From Trueperaceae bacterium (GTDB lineage: Bacteria > Deinococcota > Deinococci > Deinococcales > Trueperaceae), in NCBI GenBank assembly GCA_007130445.1, contig SLSM01000193.1, positions 1-5,920 on the forward strand: DNA of 5,920 bases, read 5' to 3'. Below, piece by piece: positions 1-4,905 of this stretch. The position numbers were made by a program, and so were the translations under genes. How positions within the stretch are numbered: position 1 is the stretch's first letter; each line of letters starts with the position of its first letter. Below the pieces are notes generated by a model, which worked only from the letters and a program-made list of their open reading frames with translations, did no database searches and was not told the origin of the DNA.

Positions 1-2
1 CG

Positions 3-140
3 AGTGGCCGACGCGTGCTCGGCAGCGAGTGCATCATGTGCCAGCACTGCGTTGCGGTGTGCCCGCCGAACACGCTGACCATGTCGGTCGGGTTCGACCT
101 GGGTGGTGACGAGCACGTGCGTGAGGGCATCGGCACCTGA
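3..140 (+). CDS. 4Fe-4S binding protein, C-terminal fragment (5' end outside window)
   Basis: Reading from base 3, the frame is open from the window edge to the TGA at 138-140 and gives 45 residues. They contain one complete iron-sulfur motif, C-x2-C-x2-C-x3-C-P, with cysteine codons at 30-32, 39-41, 48-50 and 60-62, followed by a short tail ending GEGIGT-like (REGIGT). Such a motif normally binds a single [4Fe-4S] cluster for electron transfer. A cluster this close to the C-terminus is seen in small ferredoxins and at the end of NapH/CcoG-like membrane iron-sulfur proteins; the fragment is too short to choose between them. The gene lies convergent to the regulator gene and shows no functional link to the rest of the window. 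The iron-sulfur call is firm; the family is unknown. Confidence 0.8.
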   Translation, partial: SGRRVLGSECIMCQHCVAVCPPNTLTMSVGFDLGGDEHVREGIGT

Positions 141-166
141 CCGACTGGTCGCACGTGCGTCGTCGG
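141..166. terminator. weak stem-loop between convergent genes, possible terminator
   Basis: Directly after the iron-sulfur gene's stop codon, CCGAC (141-145) can pair with GTCGG (162-166). Inside lies the 10-bp palindrome CGCACGTGCG (150-159). The stem is interrupted by an internal loop and no T-run follows on either strand, so it is not a classical intrinsic terminator. Its place between two converging genes is what makes a transcript-end role plausible. In DNA this GC-rich, chance stems are common. Confidence 0.22.
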
Positions 167-220
167 ACTCGCTCGATGCGCGGCCCGACCAAGGCAGTGG
201 CCCCGGGACGCCAGCGCCGC

Positions 221-877
221 TCAGCGCTCGGATCGCCCGTAGCCGGCGTCGCGGGCGCGCAGCATGGCCTGCGCGCGGTCGGCGACGTGCAGCTTGGAGT
301 AGATGTTCGACACGTGGTTCTTGACGGTCTTCTCGGTGATGCCGAGTCGGCGGGCGATGGCCGCGTTCGCCTTGCCGGCCGCGATCAGGTCGAGCACCTC
401 GCGCTCGCGGTCGGTGAGGTCAGGGAAGGCGTCGACGGGGAGGTCGGTGCGCGAGGCGCGGAAGAACTGGAGGATCCGACCGGCGACGGCGGGCCCGTAG
501 ATCGCCTCGCCGCGCGCGACGGCCTCGACGGCCCGCGCCAGGTCGGCCTGCCCCGCACCCTTCAGCACGTAGCCGCGGGCGCCGGCGCGCATCGCGGCGA
601 ACACCGTCTCGTCGTCGTCGAACATCGTGACGATCACGACGCCGACGCTCGGATGCGCGGCGAGCAGACGGCGGGTCGCCTCGAGCCCGGTCATGTCGGG
701 CATCTGGACGTCCATCAGCACGACGTCCGGGAGCGACCGCTCGGCCAGCGCCAGGGCCTCGCGGCCGCTCGCGGCCTCGCCGACCACGTCGATGCGGTCG
801 AGGCTGTCGAGGAGGGCTCGCACGCCCTCGCGGAACAGCTGGTGGTCGTCGACGACCAGGACACGCACGGGCGTCAC
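221..877 (-). CDS. NarL/FixJ-family two-component response regulator
   Basis: A 218-residue transcriptional regulator with the usual length and layout of the NarL/FixJ family. Residues 1-120 form the receiver domain, with the acidic pair D10-D11, the phospho-acceptor D56 in LMDVQMP, T84 and K106. Residues 153-212 form a LuxR-type helix-turn-helix beginning LTDREREVLDLIA and including GITEKTVKNHVSNIYSKL. Phosphorylation of D56 by the partner kinase should promote dimerisation and DNA binding; the target genes cannot be read from the sequence. The GTG start at 877-875 is chosen because the receiver begins at once (TPVRVLVVDD), because a GAAGG ribosome site lies six bases upstream (888-884), and because the start overlaps the kinase stop as GTGA, implying translational coupling. 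An open frame continues far upstream of this GTG, but that part is shadow sequence inside the kinase gene. All key residues are present. Confidence 0.96.
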   Translation of the reverse strand: MTPVRVLVVDDHQLFREGVRALLDSLDRIDVVGEAASGREALALAERSLPDVVLMDVQMPDMTGLEATRRLLAAHPSVGVVIVTMFDDDETVFAAMRAGARGYVLKGAGQADLARAVEAVARGEAIYGPAVAGRILQFFRASRTDLPVDAFPDLTDREREVLDLIAAGKANAAIARRLGITEKTVKNHVSNIYSKLHVADRAQAMLRARDAGYGRSER

Positions 878-3207
878 GACGCGCCTTCGTCGAGTGGCAG
901 GAGCGCCCGCACGCGCGTGCCGCCGGTCGCCGGGGCGTCGACGGTCACGGTGCCGCCGAGCTCGGCGGCGCGCTCGCGCATCGAACGCAGACCGAGCCCG
1001 TGGTGTGGTCGTTGCTCCGTGCGGATGCCGTGGCCGTCGTCGCGCACCTCGAGCTCGAGCGCTGCGCCGACCTGCAGCGACACCGTGCAGCGCCGAGCCG
1101 ACGCGTGCCGGACGACGTTCGTCAACGCCTCCTGGGCGATCCGGTAGGCCGCGACCTCGACCGCCGCGGGGAGGGCGGGCAGCGCTTCGGGCCCGGAGAC
1201 GTCGACGCGCAGCCCGCCGACGTCGAGTTGGCGGGCGTAGGCGCGCAGCGCCTCGAGCAGTCCGAGGTCGTCGAGCGCCGGTGGGCGCAGGCCTTGGACG
1301 AGGCGTCGTACCTCGCCGACGGTGCCGTGCACCTGTGTAACGGCGTCGTCGAGGAGCGCTTCGGCGCGGTCCGGGGCGCGCCGGACGACGTTCGACGCAG
1401 CCTCGAGCTTGAGCGCCAGCGCCGCCAGCGTGGGGCCGAGCCCGTCGTGGAGGTCGCGACGGAGGCGCCGCCGCTCCTCCTCGCGCAGCGCGACGAGCTG
1501 CTGGCGGGAACGGCGCAGGTCGTCGGTGAGGCGCATGGCTCGGACGGCGTCGGCGGCCTGTCGTGCGATGGTGCCGAGCAGCTCGCGGTCGGAGGGCGAG
1601 AGCCGACCGTCCGCGTCGCGGGCCGAGGCGTGGAGGTGACCGACGACCTCGCCCTCTGCGATGAGCGGGAACGCCGCGGCGATCGGCTGCGGTTTGCCGT
1701 ACTCGGCCGCGATCCGCGGCGCGCCCCCGTCGTCGTCCGACACGACGGCGACGTACGGCAGGCGGAGCGCCTCGGCGATCGTCTGCACCACCGTCGGGAG
1801 CACGCGGTCGGGTTCCACGGCGGCCTCGAGCCGCTCGCCCAGGCGTCCCAGCAGGCGGATGGGTTCGTCGCGTTCGCCGAAGAGGCGGCGATCGACGATG
1901 CGCTGCCAGCGCGCGCGCAGCGGCTGGAAGGCGATCGCGACCACGGCGGTGGCGAGCAGCGCGAGCCAGGGATCGCCACGCGAGCGCAGGAGCTCGCCCA
2001 CGCCCGCCACGAGTGCCACGTAGAACCCCACCACCGCAGCGGTCAGGCCGCCGTAGACGAGCGCGTGGCTGAGGAGTCGGTCGATGTCGAAGAGGTTGTG
2101 GCGCACGATGGCGATCGCCACGGCGACGGGGAAGAGGGACGCGATCACGCCGACCGCGTTCGGCGGGAGGGCGGCGCGATCGAAGAGCGGCGGCAGCAGG
2201 TAGAGCGTCAGGCCGACCCCGCCGACGGTGAGCGCAGCGAGGAGTACCCAGCGCACCTGCTGTTGCGCGGACGGCGTCGTCTGCGACCGCCACTGGACGC
2301 CGAAAGCGACCAGCGTCAGCGCCAGCGCCAGGGCGGCGTGGACGTCGACGGCCTGGTGCCAGGTCGCGAGCCACGCGATCGCATCGTCGTGGCGCAGGCC
2401 TTGCAGCCCCACGTGGCCGGCGAGGAGGGCGACCGGGAAGCCGAACAGGGCCCAGGTCGTCCAGGATCGGCGCGCCAGCGCGAGGGGGGTGGGGAAGCGC
2501 AACGCGAAGCACAGGCCGGCCGACCAGAACAGCATGAAGGCGAGCGCCGCGCCGGCCTGGTAGAGCCAGAACCCCAGGGCGCCGACCAGGTCGTCGACGC
2601 CGAGCCCGAACGACCACGTGGTCGCCGCCACCAGCGCGCAGGCGCTGAGGAAGAAGGGCCGCGCCGCCGGCGTGGCGGGGCGTCGCAGGTACACGAAGGT
2701 CGCGACCACCAGGTAGACGAGCGCGAAGACGATCGTGCCCCAGTTCGCGCGCACGATCGCCGAGAGCAGGTAACCCTCGAGGCGCACCGGCACGTCCACG
2801 CGGGCACCGTCGCGCACGACGCCGTACACGACCACATCACCCGATCGGCGCGTGGGCCGGGCGGCGCGCGGATCGAACAGGTCGGCCGCCAGCGCCTCCA
2901 TGGGGCGTGCATCGACCGAGACCACCAGGTCGCCGCTCAGCAGTGCGGACCTGGAGGGGTCCAGCGGTGCCACACGCAGCCCGCCGTCGACGAAGCCCGC
3001 CGTCCCAGGCGGTACGCGCGCCCCATCCGACGGTGTGGCGAGCTTGACCCACAGGAACGCGCTGGCGACCAGCAGCAGGGCCCAACCTGCGGCGAGCCAC
3101 GGGGCGTGGAGCCCGGGGCATGTGGTCGACGTGTGGGACTGCGTCGCGGAGGAAGCGACGGCTCGTGGGAGCGAGGTGGCCATGCGTGCGGACACTCTAG
3201 AGCGCAT
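874..3207 (-). CDS. multi-pass sensor histidine kinase with PDZ-like and GAF domains (HisKA_3 type)
   Basis: A 777-residue membrane sensor kinase. Residues 37-57 form a first membrane helix. Residues about 63-145 look like an extracytoplasmic PDZ-like domain (SGDLVVSVDARPM, then VVRDGARVDVPVRL). About nine further hydrophobic segments lie between 154 and 430; ten in all puts the kinase in the cytoplasm. A conserved-looking linker (VRHNLFDIDRLL, then DRRLFGERDEP) leads to a GAF-like domain at about 451-560. The HisKA_3 region has H587 in RRDLHDGLG as the expected phosphorylation site. The ATPase domain has the N-box QEALTNVVRHA (N697), the DDGHGI box (723-728) and GLGLRSMRERAAELGG (737-752). 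It should phosphorylate the regulator encoded next, whose start overlaps this stop. The architecture recalls Bacillus ComP-like kinases, but the signal is unknown. Start choice is uncertain: ATG 3207 has no clear ribosome site, nor does the in-frame ATG at 3183. Confidence 0.95.
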   Translation of the reverse strand: MRSRVSARMATSLPRAVASSATQSHTSTTCPGLHAPWLAAGWALLLVASAFLWVKLATPSDGARVPPGTAGFVDGGLRVAPLDPSRSALLSGDLVVSVDARPMEALAADLFDPRAARPTRRSGDVVVYGVVRDGARVDVPVRLEGYLLSAIVRANWGTIVFALVYLVVATFVYLRRPATPAARPFFLSACALVAATTWSFGLGVDDLVGALGFWLYQAGAALAFMLFWSAGLCFALRFPTPLALARRSWTTWALFGFPVALLAGHVGLQGLRHDDAIAWLATWHQAVDVHAALALALTLVAFGVQWRSQTTPSAQQQVRWVLLAALTVGGVGLTLYLLPPLFDRAALPPNAVGVIASLFPVAVAIAIVRHNLFDIDRLLSHALVYGGLTAAVVGFYVALVAGVGELLRSRGDPWLALLATAVVAIAFQPLRARWQRIVDRRLFGERDEPIRLLGRLGERLEAAVEPDRVLPTVVQTIAEALRLPYVAVVSDDDGGAPRIAAEYGKPQPIAAAFPLIAEGEVVGHLHASARDADGRLSPSDRELLGTIARQAADAVRAMRLTDDLRRSRQQLVALREEERRRLRRDLHDGLGPTLAALALKLEAASNVVRRAPDRAEALLDDAVTQVHGTVGEVRRLVQGLRPPALDDLGLLEALRAYARQLDVGGLRVDVSGPEALPALPAAVEVAAYRIAQEALTNVVRHASARRCTVSLQVGAALELEVRDDGHGIRTEQRPHHGLGLRSMRERAAELGGTVTVDAPATGGTRVRALLPLDEGAS
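884..888 (-). promoter_or_regulatory. ribosome binding site of the response regulator (decides its start)
   Basis: On the minus strand GAAGG sits six bases before the GTG at 877. It lies inside the last codons of the kinase gene, as expected for a translationally coupled pair, and supports this GTG over longer readings of the same frame. Confidence 0.6.
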
Positions 3208-3258
3208 CGATCGGCGGCGTGCGGGGGTCGGGTGACACCGGCGGTGGATGGCTGCCCG

Positions 3259-4302
3259 TCAGGCGACCGCGAGCGCTCGCCGCACCCCGCCGAAGCGCAG
3301 CGGGAGCCGGGCCCAGGTGTCGCCGTGGTCGGTCGAGCGCCAGACCTCACCGTGCGAGAGGCCCAGGTAGAGGTGGCCCGGTGCGTTCGGGTCGGTCGCC
3401 AGACCGTACGGAGGGTGGTCGAGCGGGGTCGGGAGACCGCCCGCGAGCCGTTCCCAGCCGCCTCCGCCCGAGGCCCGATGGATGGCAGCCATCGCTCCAC
3501 CCTCGGTATGGCCGACCGGCGGCATCCGCGTCGGTGCCCGCGGCGACCAGAGCGGCGCCGACGCGACGTACCAGACCTCCGGTCGCTGCGGGTCGGCGGC
3601 GACGGCCATGCCGTAGCGCCCAGCCAACCCCTTGGCGACGTGGCTGAAGTGCTCTCCGCCGTCGCGCGAGACCGCCGGTCCGCCGCCGCCCGCCTCGTAG
3701 ACCCAGCGATCGTCGCTGACGTGGAAGGCGAGTGCGTGGCAATCGCGATCGGCGGAGCGCCGATGCGTGCTCCAGGTCCGGCCACCGTCGGTGCTGCGGA
3801 CGACGGCGCCCGCCTCGATCCCGGCGACGATCACGTCGGGATCGGTGGGCGACGCGGCCAGACCGAGGACGTAGGGACGCCAGTCCGGAGGCTCTGCCGG
3901 CGAGCACCAGTACCAGCGCCGCGTGCGCCGGAACGCCTCGAGCTCACGCCAGGAGCCACCGCCGTCGCGGGAGACGAGCACGCTGGCGGGCTTGCAGCCG
4001 GCGTACACGGTCGCCGGGTCTGCGCGCGACACGGCGATGGAGGTCACGTCGCGCTCGACCGGACCCACCGCGCGCCACGTCGCGCCGCGGTCACTCGAGC
4101 GCCACACGCCGCGATCGCGGGTGCCGGCGTACACGAGACCGGGGACGCCGGCGTGGACGGCGAGGCAGCTGGCACGCACGTCGCCCAGGCTGCGCCGCAC
4201 GTCCCACGTCCCGTCGCTGCGAGCCCGGGCCGTCTCGACGCCCTGGGGGGAGGTAGCGAGCAGGACGGGAAGCGTCGCATCGTTCGCGGTGCCACGTGTC
4301 AC
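3259..4302 (-). CDS. Asp-box (BNR/sialidase-like) beta-propeller protein, no signal peptide seen
   Basis: A 347-residue protein built of repeated propeller blades. Five Asp-box motifs of the S-x-D-x-G-x-T-W type are visible: SSDRGATW (69-76), SRDGGGSW (111-118), STDGGRTW (170-177), a weaker SRDGGEHF (212-219) and STDHGDTW (323-330). A degenerate copy lies near 277-283. Between them come strand pairs such as VYAGTRDRGVWRS, typical of YCF48/VPS10/sialidase-type folds. Asp boxes are structural, so this does not show glycosidase activity, and I see no sialidase arginine triad or other catalytic signature. The N-terminus (TRGTANDATLPVLLATS) lacks a convincing signal peptide or anchor, suggesting a cytoplasmic protein. 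The GTG at 4302 is chosen because GAGGAG lies five bases upstream. The gene starts 9 nt after the small membrane protein and ends 51 nt before the kinase. Substrate or partner unknown. Confidence 0.88.
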   Translation of the reverse strand: MTRGTANDATLPVLLATSPQGVETARARSDGTWDVRRSLGDVRASCLAVHAGVPGLVYAGTRDRGVWRSSDRGATWRAVGPVERDVTSIAVSRADPATVYAGCKPASVLVSRDGGGSWRELEAFRRTRRWYWCSPAEPPDWRPYVLGLAASPTDPDVIVAGIEAGAVVRSTDGGRTWSTHRRSADRDCHALAFHVSDDRWVYEAGGGGPAVSRDGGEHFSHVAKGLAGRYGMAVAADPQRPEVWYVASAPLWSPRAPTRMPPVGHTEGGAMAAIHRASGGGGWERLAGGLPTPLDHPPYGLATDPNAPGHLYLGLSHGEVWRSTDHGDTWARLPLRFGGVRRALAVA

Positions 4303-4307
4303 GTGCG

Positions 4308-4313
4308 CTCCTC
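4308..4313 (-). promoter_or_regulatory. ribosome binding site of the propeller gene
   Basis: On the minus strand GAGGAG ends five bases before the GTG at 4302 and overlaps the TGA stop (4314-4312) of the preceding membrane protein gene. A ribosome finishing that gene would end on this site, which points to linked expression of the two genes and fixes the GTG start. Confidence 0.7.
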
Positions 4314-4761
4314 AGGCCGAGGCGCCGCGGGTGGCCAGCGTGGCGCCGACCGCTGCGAGCACCCCGAGGAGCAGGTAGAACCCGCCGACGTCGGTGCGCC
4401 CAGCGACGAGCGCGTGCAGGCCGATGCCCGCCAGTGCGACCGCGAACGCCACCACCGCCGGCCGGGCCGCGGCGCCGCCGGAGCGCCAGCCGGCCGCCGT
4501 CATGCTCAGGACGAGCAGCGCCAGCGCGGCCACCAGAAGCGCGATCGTGCGACCGCGGGCGGTCAACTCGTGCGCCACCGTCGGGAACGCCGCGGTGAGG
4601 TCGGCGAGCGCGACGCCGGTGTCGGCGTGGATGACGTCGGGATGGCCGACCGAGCGGTAGAGCCAGGCCGCGCTCACGAGCAGGAGCACGCCGATGGCGG
4701 CGATGATGCCCCACCCCACCCTATTGGTCGAACTCGAACGGATCGACGTGGTCGACGCCAT
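4312..4761 (-). CDS. small four-helix membrane protein, function unknown
   Basis: I do not recognise this 149-residue protein. Four hydrophobic segments stand out: about 15-35 (WGIIAAIGVLLLVSAAWLY), 72-92 (TIALLVAALALLVLSM), 101-120 and 125-144. Between helices 1 and 2 lies a soluble stretch of roughly 36 residues (SVGHPDVIHADTG through HELTARGR). With four helices both ends should face the same side; which side the loop occupies is not certain. No catalytic motif or metal-binding cluster is visible. The ATG at 4761 is preferred because GGGGAGGGAG lies five bases upstream. The same frame is open to a GTG at 4845, but those 28 extra residues are arginine- and alanine-rich and lack a good ribosome site. 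It is probably the first gene of the block that continues into the propeller gene, whose ribosome site overlaps this stop codon. Confidence 0.78.
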   Translation of the reverse strand: MASTTSIRSSSTNRVGWGIIAAIGVLLLVSAAWLYRSVGHPDVIHADTGVALADLTAAFPTVAHELTARGRTIALLVAALALLVLSMTAAGWRSGGAAARPAVVAFAVALAGIGLHALVAGRTDVGGFYLLLGVLAAVGATLATRGASA

Positions 4762-4766
4762 GGCGA

Positions 4767-4776
4767 CTCCCTCCCC
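4767..4776 (-). promoter_or_regulatory. strong ribosome binding site choosing ATG 4761
   Basis: On the minus strand GGGGAGGGAG lies five bases before the ATG at 4761. It is the best Shine-Dalgarno match in the window and the main reason for preferring this start over the upstream in-frame GTG at 4845. Confidence 0.65.
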
Positions 4777-4777
4777 A

Positions 4778-4795
4778 GCGGCGTTCGGCCGCCGC
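4778..4795 (-). promoter_or_regulatory. possible leader hairpin just upstream of the ribosome site
   Basis: On the minus strand GCGGCG (4795-4790) pairs perfectly with CGCCGC (4783-4778) around a six-base loop, ending one base before the purine-rich ribosome site at 4776-4767. A stem there could affect ribosome access or mark a transcript end. There is no T-run, and chance GC stems are frequent in this DNA. Confidence 0.25.
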
Positions 4796-4837
4796 GCGTC
4801 GATCGCCGTGCCGCGGACCGACGCACCTGCGACCGTA

Positions 4838-4855
4838 GTGGACACGACGTCCCAC
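4838..4855. repeat. imperfect inverted repeat in the 144-nt intergenic region
   Basis: GTGGAC (4838-4843) and GTCCCAC (4849-4855) are complementary apart from one bulged base, around a five-base centre. The repeat lies between the stop of the MutS-like gene (4906) and the start of the membrane protein gene (4761). It could be an operator for the central gene block or a weak terminator for the MutS-like gene. I see no convincing -35/-10 pair here; a promoter in this gap is expected from gene layout rather than read from the bases. The remainder of 4762-4905 shows nothing else recognisable. Confidence 0.25.
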
Positions 4856-4905
4856 GCGCATGAGTCCGGAGCCTCAGTTCGACGGGACGATCGGCTGGGC
4901 AGGGC

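Noticed and set aside
203..228. AGCGC/GCGCT hairpin around the regulator stop codon as a terminator.
   Set aside because: The five-pair stem (213-217 with 224-228) contains the stop codon itself and has no T-run, so it is not where a terminator should lie.
155..1147. A 330-codon plus-strand frame opposite the response regulator and kinase end.
   Set aside because: It is the mirror of the receiver/LuxR gene; its His/Asp/Val-rich product is typical of mis-annotated antisense frames over such regulators and has no motif of its own.
878..2617. N-terminal extension of the regulator frame upstream of GTG 877.
   Set aside because: It is an Arg/Ala/Pro-rich shadow frame of the kinase gene. The receiver domain, ribosome site and GTGA overlap all fix the start at 877.
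4762..4845. A 28-residue N-terminal extension of the small membrane protein from GTG 4845.
   Set aside because: The GTG has no good ribosome site, whereas ATG 4761 has GGGGAGGGAG at ideal spacing. The extension is also Arg/Ala-rich like non-coding frames here.
1000..4863. A 1287-codon open frame on the plus strand, antisense to the kinase, propeller and membrane protein genes.
   Set aside because: Its translation is low-complexity, rich in Arg, Glu, Gly and Ala, with no domain motif. It runs across three real minus-strand genes and the gaps between them. Stop-free antisense frames are expected from strong GC bias at codon position three.
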